Shown here one piece after another: positions 17,420 through 25,993 of a stretch of DNA of 64,000 nt. How positions within the stretch are numbered: the first letter of the stretch is position 1; every line of letters starts with the position of its first letter. Where the stretch lies: contig JAAHFN010000029.1 in assembly GCA_010672965.1 (NCBI GenBank), forward strand, positions 51,082-115,081, read 5' to 3'. Source of the DNA: Oscillatoria sp. SIO1A7. Lineage in GTDB: Bacteria; Cyanobacteriota; Cyanobacteriia; Cyanobacteriales; Laspinemataceae. The position numbers and the translations under genes are program-made. The notes under the pieces were generated by a model, which worked only from the letters and a program-made list of their open reading frames with translations, did not search any database and had not been told where the DNA came from.

Positions 17420-18760
17420 ATGACGGAAATCACAGCAAAGCAACAAGACGTAATGGTTAGACCGGCTACTAACCAATCTTTGCAAGGTCGCATCCGGGTG
17501 CCCGGGGATAAGTCGATTTCCCACCGAGCCTTGATGTTGGGGGCGATCGCTGTTGGAGAAACGACCATAGAAGGGTTGCTCCTGGGAGAAGATCCTCGCA
17601 GCACCGCTTCCTGCTTCCGAGCTTTGGGAGCTGATATTTCCGAACTCAATACCCAACTGGTGCGGGTGCAAGGGGTGGGAGGGGAACCGGGCAAGTCCCT
17701 GTTGCTTGAACCAGCGGATATTTTAAATGCGGGCAACTCCGGGACTACCTTGAGACTGATGCTGGGCATCTTGGCCAGCCAGCCAGACCGATTCTTTACC
17801 GTTACTGGGGACTCCTCCCTGCGATCGCGCCCTATGTCCCGGGTAGTCAAGCCACTGCAACAGATGGGGGCCCAAATTTGGGGCCGAGTTGGCAGCTCCA
17901 GAGCGCCTTTAGCGGTACTCGGTCAAAATCTCCAGCCAATTCATTATCACTCGCCGATCGCCTCCGCTCAAGTAAAATCCTGCATTCTTTTAGCCGGATT
18001 GATGACTTCGGGAAAAACCACCGTTACGGAGCCAGCCCTTTCCCGCGACCACAGCGAACGAATGCTGCGAGCCTTTGGTGCCGAGATTGAGGTAGATCCA
18101 GAAGCTCGCCGAGTCACGATCGCTGGCCCATGTCAGTTGCAGGGTCAAAAGGTTGTCGTTCCCGGAGATATTAGTTCTGCCGCTTTCTGGCTAGTTGCCG
18201 GTTCTATTGTGCCCGGATCGGAACTTATCGTCGAAAATGTTGGAGTCAATCCCACTCGCACTGGCATTCTGGAAGCCTTGCAGATGATGGATGCGGATAT
18301 CGAATTTTTGGATGAAAAAATTGTCGCTGGGGAGCCGGTGGCAGATTTGCGAGTGCGCTGGCAACAGCTAAAAGCTTGCACTATTGCTGGGGATATCATT
18401 CCTCGCCTGATTGACGAAATTCCTATTTTGGCAGTAGCCGCTGCTTTTGCTAAGGGAACTACAGTAATTCGAGATGCGGCGGAATTGCGGGTGAAAGAGA
18501 GCGATCGCCTACAAGCGATGGCCAAAGAACTGAACGAACTCGGAGCCAATGTCCGCGAATTGCCCGACGGTCTGGAGATTGTCGGGGGCGCTTCCTTGAA
18601 GGGTACTGAAGTAGATAGCCATGACGATCACAGGGTGGCCATGAGTTTGGCGATCGCAGCCCTTGGAGCCCAAGGCTCTACTACTATCCACCGCGCCGCA
18701 TCTGCAGCCATATCCTATCCCGACTTTAGCGCCACCCTGGAAAAAATTGCTCCCAGTTAG
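17420..18760 (+). CDS. aroA: 3-phosphoshikimate 1-carboxyvinyltransferase (EPSP synthase)
   Basis: AroA joins shikimate-3-phosphate and phosphoenolpyruvate to give EPSP, the sixth step of the shikimate pathway, in the cytosol. The 446-residue protein has the expected two-domain inverse barrel motifs: [15 protein letters not shown] (about 28-42), [12 protein letters not shown] (about 108-119), [35 protein letters not shown] and ESDRLQAM with [10 protein letters not shown] near the C-terminus. The sequence GNSGTTLR and the substitution pattern look like the class II (Gram-positive/cyanobacterial) type. Translation from the ATG at 17420 gives a short 12-residue leader before the conserved region. 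A perfect hairpin terminator lies 133 bases downstream. Confidence 0.97.
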   Translation: MTEITAKQQDVMVRPATNQSLQGRIRVPGDKSISHRALMLGAIAVGETTIEGLLLGEDPRSTASCFRALGADISELNTQLVRVQGVGGEPGKSLLLEPADILNAGNSGTTLRLMLGILASQPDRFFTVTGDSSLRSRPMSRVVKPLQQMGAQIWGRVGSSRAPLAVLGQNLQPIHYHSPIASAQVKSCILLAGLMTSGKTTVTEPALSRDHSERMLRAFGAEIEVDPEARRVTIAGPCQLQGQKVVVPGDISSAAFWLVAGSIVPGSELIVENVGVNPTRTGILEALQMMDADIEFLDEKIVAGEPVADLRVRWQQLKACTIAGDIIPRLIDEIPILAVAAAFAKGTTVIRDAAELRVKESDRLQAMAKELNELGANVRELPDGLEIVGGASLKGTEVDSHDDHRVAMSLAIAALGAQGSTTIHRAASAAISYPDFSATLEKIAPS

Positions 18761-18761
18761 G

Positions 18762-18886
18762 GGGCAGAGGGGCAGAGGGAGCAGAGGGAGCAGGGGAGCA
18801 GAGGGAGACCCCTATTTTTAGGTCCCCAAGTCCCCAAGTCCCCAAGTCCCTTCTGCCCTTCTGCCCTTCTGCCCCTCTGCCCCCAT
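18762..18886. repeat. GGGCAGAGGGAGCAG / CCCTTCTGCC repeats
   Basis: Plus-strand GGGGCAGAGGGAGCAGAGGGAG units (18762-18807) face CCCCAAGTCC and CCCTTCTGCC arrays (18822-18886), so the transcript can fold back. It lies directly after the aroA stop. Confidence 0.7.
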
Positions 18887-18892
18887 TCCCTA

Positions 18893-18926
18893 AAAAACCG
18901 GGTTTCTTGGAAGAAACCCGGTTTTT
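18893..18926. terminator. Perfect 16-bp hairpin, bidirectional terminator
   Basis: AAAAACCGGGTTTCTT and its exact complement are separated by GG; each arm ends in a run of A or T. It lies between convergent aroA (plus) and the CAAD gene (minus) and can serve both. The same AACCGGGTTT hairpin is reused at 33132, 33191, 44391 and 44514. Confidence 0.8.
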
Positions 18927-19021
18927 GTATTGAGCTATTTATTATAATCGGCAATCGGTAATTAGAAATCAATCAATATTACCTACTACCAATTAGCTAA
19001 GTATCACCTGATTTAATGCTA

Positions 19022-19462
19022 TTACTTTTGGCCAAACAATTGTTCTTTAAGAGAATTAACATCCCGTATCAGTTCTTGGCGATCGGATGCTTTGAGCAAA
19101 TAGCGGATAATAAACCAAATAGAATATCCTAAACCAACTAACTCGAAGGTGGGTGCGACAAGGGGAATTCCGTTAATCGCATCTACCACCGCCATTGTGA
19201 TTCTGATAGCAATCAAAACCCCCAGCAATAGTGCGACGGAGATAATTGGTTTTTGGTATTGGTTAAAAAAGCCACCCACATAATCTGGCAGATCCGAGAG
19301 AATTTCAAGGGCTTGATCTTTAACCTGCTGCCACTGCTGTCCGGATTCTTCTGATGAGGAAGAGACCGGAGCGAGGGAACCGGAATCTCCCACTTTTAGG
19401 TCCATTTTATCGAGTTCTGTTTCAGTCATTGTTTCTGGTTGTTTTGTGAAGTCAGTATTCAT
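19022..19462 (-). CDS. CAAD domain membrane protein
   Basis: About 146 residues. The C-terminal two thirds match the CAAD domain, a cyanobacterial/plastid module with two membrane helices. It is found alone or appended to aminoacyl-tRNA synthetases, which it anchors in thylakoids; plastid relatives include CURT1. Helices: ISVALLLGVLIAIRITMAVV and LVAPTFELVGLGYSIWFIIR. Amphipathic stretches lie on either side (EILSDLPDYVGGFFNQYQK, ELIRDVNSLKEQLF). The N-terminus is acidic and disordered. I chose the ATG at 19460-19462 (MNTDFTKQPE); an upstream in-frame start at 19534 would add 24 residues without support. Confidence 0.85.
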   Translation of the reverse strand: MNTDFTKQPETMTETELDKMDLKVGDSGSLAPVSSSSEESGQQWQQVKDQALEILSDLPDYVGGFFNQYQKPIISVALLLGVLIAIRITMAVVDAINGIPLVAPTFELVGLGYSIWFIIRYLLKASDRQELIRDVNSLKEQLFGQK

Positions 19463-19755
19463 ATTCAACTTAGCGAAGGACGACCTGGATAATCTAGTAG
19501 GGGTTTCCCCCACCAGCAGTAATATACTTAGCACTCAGGCTAAAACGATTTTGCTCTGAATCCAAGGCAATCCTTGAAAATATAAACAAATATCAAGATT
19601 TTAAAGTGCTATTTTTTATGGACCATGAGGGGAGGGAGCAGGGAGCTTTCGGAGCTTTCGGAGCTTTCGGAGCCCTTTCCCTATGTCTCTTCTCTCCCTC
19701 CCCCCTCTTCTCCCTTGCCCCCCGCCCCCTCTGCGCCTTACGGGGCTTTTGCTTC
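19463..19755. other. Spacer with GGAGCTTTC nonamer repeats
   Basis: Positions 19640-19675 hold three to four copies of GGAGCTTTC, followed by C-rich TCTCCCTCCCCC sequence to 19735. The nonamer recurs at 28510. No gene seen. Confidence 0.6.
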
Positions 19756-20763
19756 TTACGATTTGAGAAGTTCCACTGAGACGGCATTCTTTAAAGAGAG
19801 GCCCTGCTCAAAATCGCTTATATTGGTGAGGGTGGTCTCGGCAATACTACTGAGGGCATTTTTGGTGAAAAATGCTTGGTGTCCGGTAATCAATACATTG
19901 GGGAAGGTGAGCAACCGCTCGAAAACATCGTCCTGAATCACCTTTTCGGATAAGTTATCGAAGAACAAGTCTTGTTCCTGCTCGTAAACGTCTAAGCCGA
20001 GATAGCCGATTTTGCCAGATTTAAGAGCCGCGATCGCCGCTTTCGTATCAATCAGGGCTCCGCGACTGGTATTGATCAGCATAACCCCTGTTTTCATCTG
20101 CCCGAGAGTTTCTTCGTTAATAATATGGTGAGTTTCGGGCATCAGGGGGCAATGAAGAGTGATTATATCCGATGCTGCTAAGAGTTGGGGTAGAGAGACA
20201 TACTTAATCCCTAGGGCCGCGCAATCTGGGTTGCTAAATACGTCGTAGGCGAGAAGCTGGCAGCCAAAGCCATTGAGGATATTAGCAACTAGAGCCCCAA
20301 TCTTTCCAGTGCCCACAATACCAACAGTGCGCCCGTGCATATCAAACCCTAAGAGCCCTTCTATCGAAAAGTTTCCTTCTCGCACTCGGTTGTAGCTTCG
20401 ATGAATCTTGCGGTTTAGAGACAAGATTAGTCCGACGGTATGTTCCGCCACTGCATAGGGGGAGTAGGCCGGAACCCGAACCACGATTACGTTCCGTTTT
20501 TTTGCAGCAGCCAGATCCACATGATTGAAGCCAGCAGAGCGCAGGGCAATCAGTCGCACCCCACCATCGGCAAGCTTGTCCACGGTCGGAGCATCTATGC
20601 GATCGTTGACAAAAGCGCAAACCGCTTCAAAGCCCGATGCCAGTAAGCTAGTTTCTTCCTTGAGATGCGGCTCGAAATAGACCAGTTCGTGGCCGTGCTT
20701 AGCGTTGGCAGTATCTAAGAACTCGCGATCGTAGGACTTTGTGCTAAAGACAGCAACTTTCAT
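19756..20763 (-). CDS. D-2-hydroxyacid dehydrogenase (D-lactate dehydrogenase type)
   Basis: A 335-residue NAD-dependent enzyme that reduces 2-oxoacids, most likely pyruvate to D-lactate, in the cytosol. The substrate arm has [15 protein letters not shown] with the catalytic-region Arg, the nucleotide site has [10 protein letters not shown] (about 147-156), and the C-terminal hallmark motifs are [15 protein letters not shown] and LGLDVYEQE, with the catalytic His in [10 protein letters not shown] (about 294-303). The [11 protein letters not shown] segment is typical of LdhA-like members. The start at 20761-20763 gives [12 protein letters not shown], the usual opening strand. The gene stands alone between two repeat spacers. 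Confidence 0.92.
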   Translation of the reverse strand: MKVAVFSTKSYDREFLDTANAKHGHELVYFEPHLKEETSLLASGFEAVCAFVNDRIDAPTVDKLADGGVRLIALRSAGFNHVDLAAAKKRNVIVVRVPAYSPYAVAEHTVGLILSLNRKIHRSYNRVREGNFSIEGLLGFDMHGRTVGIVGTGKIGALVANILNGFGCQLLAYDVFSNPDCAALGIKYVSLPQLLAASDIITLHCPLMPETHHIINEETLGQMKTGVMLINTSRGALIDTKAAIAALKSGKIGYLGLDVYEQEQDLFFDNLSEKVIQDDVFERLLTFPNVLITGHQAFFTKNALSSIAETTLTNISDFEQGLSLKNAVSVELLKS

Positions 20764-20985
20764 ATCTGGTTTTTCGGCAAAATTGCAATTCTACTGGTTT
20801 GGATTATAAAGCATCTGACCAGAGCGGCAGATTAGATCGAATCCGGGCATTGGGCATCGGGCATCGGGCATTGAGCATTGAGCATGGTAAAAATTCCAAA
20901 ATTCTTAAGAATAATTAGACATAATAATATTTTTATAAATTCATGCGATATCTCAACATAGCAATCTTTTATTAATCGCTCCATA

Positions 20986-21134
20986 TATAGCAGTTATCAA
21001 ATTGATGTGAGGGATGCGATCTTGTCTGGGCGAAGCAACGAGAGTATGTAAATTCCCGTTCGGGGCGCCGAGATTGTTTCGGGGATGCTGTCGCCCCACA
21101 CTTAGCGCATTACAATTATTTGAAAAACGCTATA
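20986..21134. mobile_element. Small TIR element, family TATAGCGTTTCTCAAAT (copy 2)
   Basis: A 149-base copy with ends TATAGCAGTTATCAAATTGATG and AATTATTTGAAAAACGCTATA. It shares GGGCGAAGCA and GGGGATGCTGTCGCCCC with copy 1. Confidence 0.75.
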
Positions 21135-21471
21135 GCAATTCCTAAATCGTTCATAATATTTGAAAAGCGCAGTTTTTCTGGTTCCTGAGTAAGAGCCATA
21201 ATAATACAAGAGTGAAAAATAAATTTCGGCTCCCTATTAAACATTAGCTCTGCTTGCACAGAAAAAAATCAATAGTCTGTTAGTGTGGCGGGCCAGTTCA
21301 AACATCGAGGGTTTTGTTGGTAACGGAAGCCAGGGTCAGTGTTGCAAAGAGTTTGGGATTGCTATATATTAAATTTGGTAGCAAAGGTTAAAATTGAAAT
21401 ACTCCCTAATATCCTCTAGGGTAGAGACCGACCATCAGGAGTAATTGGAGTAATTGTTAGAAGCTTCTCGC

Positions 21472-21480
21472 AAAGGAGGA
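21472..21480 (+). promoter_or_regulatory. Strong ribosome-binding site deciding a GTG start
   Basis: AAAGGAGGA lies about 10 bases before the GTG at 21491. No ATG in frame lies between it and the conserved body of the protein, so GTG is the start. Confidence 0.7.
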
Positions 21481-21490
21481 ATAGCCAACT

Positions 21491-22198
21491 GTGCGACGGG
21501 ATTTGGAAGGATTGCAAATTACTAAAGGAGAACTGAGATATCTCAGCGGTACGTCCGTTGACGATATCCTCAGACCAGCGGCCATAGAGAATTCGCAACA
21601 GCGGTCAAAATTTTTATATAAAGAAACGGCGAGTGTCTTCGGTTTAACGGGTATTTTTTTTACCGGATCGCTGACGTTCTTGAACTTGATGGCTTGGGAG
21701 TTGCGGGGCATAACTATTGACTTTATTTTTCCCAATAGCCCCCCAGCAATAGTTTTTGCCGGTGTCGGTCTGGGTTCTCTGGGAGCCGCGATCGCCGCTC
21801 GTTTCCTCTGGCTAACGGGCAAAACTGCTCTAGCCAATTCTCTGAGCAAGCTACTCAACGATGTAGATAAATATAACGGACTGATTCAAGCGATAGACTT
21901 AAACGACCAGTTGGAAGATGCAGGCAATCCAGAAATGAGAATTGCCAACCGAGAGCAAATCGTTGCTGCCTTGAAACTGACTCGCCAAGATTTAGTCAGA
22001 GCCTTGAAAACCGAGCGCATTCTCCGAGAAAACCATCGCTTCATCGAGCGCAATCCAGAATTATTCGCCAGTAACTTGACTGCTATAGAAGCCCTGCAAG
22101 TCAGCGATCGGGCTACGGAGCGAGGACGGATTCTTAACGAAGCCCTACAGATTGCCCTAAATGCCCAAGGAGAAATGAGAAAACTAAATAAGTTTTAA
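21491..22198 (+). CDS. Conserved cyanobacterial-type membrane protein, function unknown
   Basis: A 235-residue protein starting at GTG. Two membrane helices, about 50-72 (VFGLTGIFFTGSLTFLNLMA) and 84-106 (PPAIVFAGVGLGSLGAAIAA), are followed by a long helical cytoplasmic domain (LLNDVDKYNGLIQAIDL, VAALKLTRQDLVRALKTERI, ATERGRILNEALQIAL). The architecture suggests a membrane-anchored coiled-coil scaffold. I recognise no named family, and the function is unknown. Single gene. Confidence 0.7.
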   Translation: MRRDLEGLQITKGELRYLSGTSVDDILRPAAIENSQQRSKFLYKETASVFGLTGIFFTGSLTFLNLMAWELRGITIDFIFPNSPPAIVFAGVGLGSLGAAIAARFLWLTGKTALANSLSKLLNDVDKYNGLIQAIDLNDQLEDAGNPEMRIANREQIVAALKLTRQDLVRALKTERILRENHRFIERNPELFASNLTAIEALQVSDRATERGRILNEALQIALNAQGEMRKLNKF

Positions 22199-22705
22199 AT
22201 TTTAAATTATTAGCTTGAGAGAATGAAACAAGGGCGAAGAGCGATCGCTCTTTGCTGGGTTACTCTCCCCTGAAGGCTCTGCCAACGTTACCGGGCCGCT
22301 CCCTACAGTGACTTGAGTAGGACTTACGCAAATTGCTAGATCTAACAGTATCAGGACTTACGCATAGACTCTTTATGCAAGGGGGTGCGCATTGGGGCGT
22401 GCAAGTAGCACCAGCTCCTATATATAGAGTTCGATACGACAATTTGCGGAATTAATAAGTATATTGAGCGCTCTCTTGCGCGGTGCGGCACCCTACAAAT
22501 AGAGTCTCTGCGTAAGTCCTGTTGGGCAAATTGAAGGAGCGATCGCGCTCATGTAGCCTCTGGTGCCGGGGGTGCCGGGGGGCGCACCATAATATAAATT
22601 GCAATCTGTCAATTGCGAACATTGAGTTGGCAAAGAGTGAAAAAAAGAGTAAAAATTTATTTAAGTATCTTTGTCTTTTAGTCCCAGAGCGGTTGTGACG
22701 ATGAA
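22199..22705. other. Spacer with nested GGACTTACGC elements
   Basis: Outer ends GGACTTACGC at 22320 and GCGTAAGTCC ending at 22519 enclose a second GGACTTACGC end at 22353 and a GCGGTGCGGCACCCTACAAATAG block also seen at 9714 and 13835. This looks like an element inserted into another or recombined copies. Positions 22520-22705 show no gene. Confidence 0.55.
22320..22519. mobile_element. Composite of GGACTTACGC-family elements
   Basis: Outer perfect 10-base inverted ends, with an additional internal end in direct orientation. The 200-base span is about twice the usual element length. Confidence 0.6.
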
Positions 22706-23059
22706 ATGTCTAATCAAACGAACCAACCCATACCCAATATTACGGTCCTAGAACTGGCCGATAGCCTCCAGTCCGGTACGGCTTTGCAGTTGGTGGACGT
22801 GCGAGAGCCAGCAGAAATAGCCGCTGCCTCTATCGAGGGCTTTGAAAACTTTCCCCTAAGCGAATTTGCCGAATGGTCGGAGCTAATCCACAGCCGCTTA
22901 GACCCGGAAGCAGAAACCCTAGTCCTGTGCCATCATGGGATGCGATCGGCTCATATGTGCCAATGGTTGCGCGATCGAGGCTTCACCAAAGTAAAAAATA
23001 TTTCCGGCGGCATTGATGCCTATTCCCAACTCGTAGATCCTTCCGTACCCCGGTATTGA
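22706..23059 (+). CDS. Rhodanese-like domain protein
   Basis: A 117-residue single-domain rhodanese. Such proteins carry sulfur as a persulfide on a cysteine and pass it to acceptors such as cyanide or thiol partners in the cytosol. Motifs: LVDVREPAEIAAASIEGF (about 30-47), the active-site loop CHHGMRSAHM with catalytic Cys (about 73), and VKNISGGIDAYSQLVDPSVP at the C-terminus. The length fits the stand-alone type (GlpE/YgaP-like). The start MSNQTNQPIP is at the ATG at 22706; another ATG at 22701 is out of frame. Unlinked to sulfur-metabolism genes here. Confidence 0.93.
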   Translation: MSNQTNQPIPNITVLELADSLQSGTALQLVDVREPAEIAAASIEGFENFPLSEFAEWSELIHSRLDPEAETLVLCHHGMRSAHMCQWLRDRGFTKVKNISGGIDAYSQLVDPSVPRY

Positions 23060-23429
23060 TAGGGACAGGGGGACAGGGGTGACAATGGGACCCTTTAAAA
23101 GGCTCAGGACGGACCGGGAGACAAGGGGGACTTGGATGAAGGATGAAGGATGAAGGATGAAGGATGAAGTACGATCGTATGTTGGATGAGGTACGAGCGA
23201 ATTGTTCCGCCCAACAGGCTACCCTGCGGAAAAGGCAACCCCAGCACATCCTTCATCCCTGTCCCCTTGTCCCGGTCTCCTTGTCCCCCGGTCTCCTTGT
23301 CCCCCCCGGTCTCCCAGTGCCCCTGGTCTCCAGTCCCCCGGTCTCCCAGTGGTCTCCCAGTCCCCCTGTCCCCTTGTCCCGGTCTCCCAGTCCCCCCGGT
23401 CCCTTGTACCCCTGTCTCCTTTCGCACTC
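23060..23429. repeat. Dense C-rich minisatellite before hrcA
   Basis: GGATGAA heptamers (23136-23167) are followed by about 180 bases of CCCCGGTCTCC/CCCAGTCCCCC/CCCTTGTCCC units (23255-23415). Because the unit lacks stop codons, several reading frames stay open across it on both strands; none encodes a credible protein. Confidence 0.8.
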
Positions 23430-24509
23430 ATGTCTATTCAAGTAAGTTTGACGACTAGGCAACAATATGTCCTTTGGGCAACCGTAAAGCACTACATTGC
23501 CACAGCCGAGCCGGTAGGCTCCAAAGTCTTGGTGGACGAATATAACCTTAATGTCAGCCCAGCGACGATTCGCAATGCAATGGGCTACTTAGAAAAAGCA
23601 GGATTGCTGTATCAACCCCATACCTCGGCTGGGCGAGTCCCATCGGACTCTGGCTACCGGATTTATGTTGACGAGTTGATTACGCCTTCTGACCCCTTGG
23701 CTCGCCAGGTGGATAAAATGCTGCGAGAACGGCTCAATTGGGAAAGATGGAGCTTTGAAGCTTTGCTGCGGGGGGCAGCGCAAATCTTGGCAGCCCTTAG
23801 TGGTTACATTGCCTTGGTTACCGTACCCCATACCTCTAAAGAGCGATTGCTCCACTTGCAATTATTAGAGGTAGAGCAGGGAAAAGTGAAGATTATTCTG
23901 GTTACTGATTCCTGCCAAAGCGAATCAATATCGATGGATTTGCCCCAGTCTTTCCACGAGCCAGAAGCAGATTCAGAAATTATTGCTCGCGAGTTGGAGA
24001 TGGTATCGAATTTTTTAAACAGCAAGCTGCGGGGACAAGCGCTTACGAAATTATCTCAGTTAGACTGGAGTGAGTTGGGCCGTGAGTTTGAAAGGTATGG
24101 GGAATTGATGAGCGCCTGGTTAGAGGATTTGAAAAACCGAGCTAATATTCCAGAAAATACCGGGATGGTGATGAGCGGCCTCTCGGAGGTATTGCGGCAA
24201 CCGGAATTTTCCGAGCTGAACCAACTCCAGATGCTGATGCACCTGCTCGAAGATAAGCAAGACCAACTCTGGCCGTTGATTTTTGAACCGCCCATAATAG
24301 AAAAGTCCAGCAGGCGAGCTAATGTGCGGATAGGGGCCGAGAACCCAATGGATGCGATGCGCGCCTGTACCCTAATTTCTGCCAGTTATTGCCGAGGCGA
24401 GGTGCCAGTGGGAAGTGTTGGAGTCCTTGGACCGACTAGAATGATTTATGAAAATGCGATCGCTGCTGTAGAAGCTGTAGCGGATTATCTCTCCTCTGCC
24501 CTGAGTTAG
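23430..24509 (+). CDS. hrcA: Heat-inducible transcription repressor HrcA
   Basis: HrcA binds CIRCE operators in front of groE-type operons and represses them until heat titrates its chaperone partner. The 359-residue protein has the N-terminal winged helix ([37 protein letters not shown], the family motif [20 protein letters not shown]) and the GAF-like C-terminal domain ending in [21 protein letters not shown] start it at the ATG at 23430 ([12 protein letters not shown]). The frame stays open for 76 more codons upstream, but only through the minisatellite. No CIRCE site or chaperonin gene is visible in this window. Confidence 0.96.
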   Translation: MSIQVSLTTRQQYVLWATVKHYIATAEPVGSKVLVDEYNLNVSPATIRNAMGYLEKAGLLYQPHTSAGRVPSDSGYRIYVDELITPSDPLARQVDKMLRERLNWERWSFEALLRGAAQILAALSGYIALVTVPHTSKERLLHLQLLEVEQGKVKIILVTDSCQSESISMDLPQSFHEPEADSEIIARELEMVSNFLNSKLRGQALTKLSQLDWSELGREFERYGELMSAWLEDLKNRANIPENTGMVMSGLSEVLRQPEFSELNQLQMLMHLLEDKQDQLWPLIFEPPIIEKSSRRANVRIGAENPMDAMRACTLISASYCRGEVPVGSVGVLGPTRMIYENAIAAVEAVADYLSSALS

Positions 24510-24888
24510 CTGGGGCTTAGGCAAATTTTAGGCTGGAACAATATATATAGAGTCTAGTGTTAGAGGCGCACGCTACTCCTTGCGTAAATCCTGTTAGCGA
24601 AACGGAAACGATAGTTGCTTGGAGGAAGTAGCATTGCTTGGAGGAAGTAGCAGCAACTGGGAAACCGACCGGACTCAACGGAAAGCTGGCACAATCAAAG
24701 AAGGGCGTTTGGTCGTTCCCCGGCAACTGCCAATGGGATCGCATTTTAGGCCAAAATGTTGGCTGCTAATATATTTGGGCGTTTGCGATCGCGGACCAAT
24801 AATACCCTAAGAAAAGCTGGCTGACCGCTTTAAAGGCTAGCCGCGTAAATTCTACTGGGGATACCTAATTCACCAACCCACGGGCAAT
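24510..24888. other. Spacer with degenerate element
   Basis: Positions 24513-24596 look like a degraded GGACTTACGC element (ends GGGCTTAGGC and GCGTAAATCC). A short tandem TTGGAGGAAGTAGCA follows (24617-24650). Small open frames here have no protein signature. Confidence 0.45.
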
Positions 24889-25224
24889 ATGACTTCTCAA
24901 GCACAATATGAAGTGGTTCGACCCACTGGCATTTTGGATGGAACTCAGGCGATTCAACTACGCCAACAAATCAGCGAGAAGCTCGATAAAAAAACAGATA
25001 TCGTGCTGATTGACCTCCAGGAAGTAACTTTTATTGATAGTTCGGGTCTGGGAGCTTTGGTCTCCGCGTTAAAAATGGTGCGCACCAGAGGTGGAAAGTT
25101 ATTTGTATGCTCTATTAACGACCAAGTTAGAATGTTGTTTGAACTAACCAGTATGGATAGAGTTTTTAAAATTTATAAAGACGAATATACCTTTAAGAAT
25201 GAAGCATTGCAAAAATCCCAGTAA
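24889..25224 (+). CDS. STAS-domain anti-anti-sigma factor-like protein
   Basis: A 111-residue stand-alone STAS domain of the SpoIIAA type. These proteins bind a serine-kinase anti-sigma factor in partner-switching circuits and are turned off by phosphorylation of a serine in the D-S-S-G loop. Here FIDSSGLGALVSALK (about 45-59) carries that serine. QYEVVRPTGILDGTQ opens the fold and GGKLFVCSINDQVRMLFELT closes it. No kinase or phosphatase partner is adjacent, which is common in cyanobacteria. The start is the ATG at 24889. Confidence 0.92.
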   Translation: MTSQAQYEVVRPTGILDGTQAIQLRQQISEKLDKKTDIVLIDLQEVTFIDSSGLGALVSALKMVRTRGGKLFVCSINDQVRMLFELTSMDRVFKIYKDEYTFKNEALQKSQ

Positions 25225-25993
25225 TTCCTTAATTTTGCTAAAAAATAGCTGGCAAAGCAGGAATGAAGGATTATTTCGCGATCGCGCTCCTAGAGCATCG
25301 GTACAATATTACCCGAAGCTCGTTATTTTGGGTTAGGGGCGTTTGGCGAAACGCCCCTGAATTAGTATTCGTAGGGGCTCTCGCCGCGACCAGGCTCGCC
25401 CGTTACGCGCATACTGCGCAATCGCTCTTCTGGGGCGTTTCGCGCTATGAGCGACATGAAAAGCTCCGGAGAGCCCAAGGAGGGCATATGGCCATTTTGA
25501 CGAGGGACATGAAACGCCCCTGAAATTGCTACAAGAAAAGTTGCTCTCAACTCTTTTTACTGCAACCAAGCTCTAGAAAGAATATAAATTATTTTACTTT
25601 CTCTAAAATAATTTATATACATTACAAATTAAGGTTAGGACAGTAGGGTATCTAAGAGGAGCCTGCCCGCCTCGGGCAGGCGGGAGCCCTCCGGAGGGCA
25701 GGCGGGAGCCAACGCCAACGCCCCTACGAACAAGAAGGTTCTAACCCGTATTAATAGTGCAATATTCGGGAAATAGATCGATTAATAATTAATTGATTAT
25801 TTTTGAAGTTGACCTTACCAAATACCAAACTACCCGGACGGGCTAACAAAAAGATAAAAAAAGACTAAAAAGCTGCAACCTCTACCTGTAGCGTGATTAA
25901 GAAAAACTTTTGATTTTAGAGCGCTATATCCAATCGAAAATAGTGTTATAGTATCAAATACTTAGTTGTAGCACAAGGCTAAAATCGGAACGA
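25225..25993. other. Long repeat-bearing spacer before nrdJ
   Basis: GGCGTTT/AAACGCCCC inverted blocks lie between 25337 and 25522, and a GCCTGCCCGCCTCGGGCAGGC palindromic array at 25663-25712. The 190 bases before nrdJ are AT-rich with no visible cobalamin-riboswitch core. No gene seen. Confidence 0.5.

Larger units (their letters stand above)
20764..21490. other. Spacer with one TIR element
   Basis: GGGCATT/GGGCATC heptamers lie at 20847-20885 and a complete TATAGC-family element at 20986-21134. Positions 21135-21490 include the upstream region of the next gene; I see no gene or RNA there. Confidence 0.55.

Noticed and set aside
23202..23429. 76-codon N-terminal extension of HrcA
   Set aside because: It is read entirely through the C-rich minisatellite; HrcA proteins start near [11 protein letters not shown].
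24619..24810. 63-codon frame before the STAS gene
   Set aside because: Starts in a short tandem repeat and has no family signature.
25263..25523. 86-codon frame between the STAS and nrdJ genes
   Set aside because: Lies across inverted spacer repeats; both strands are open and neither looks like protein.
25800..25993. Cobalamin riboswitch before the B12-dependent reductase
   Set aside because: I looked for the conserved B12-box and GCCACTG-type core and did not see them.
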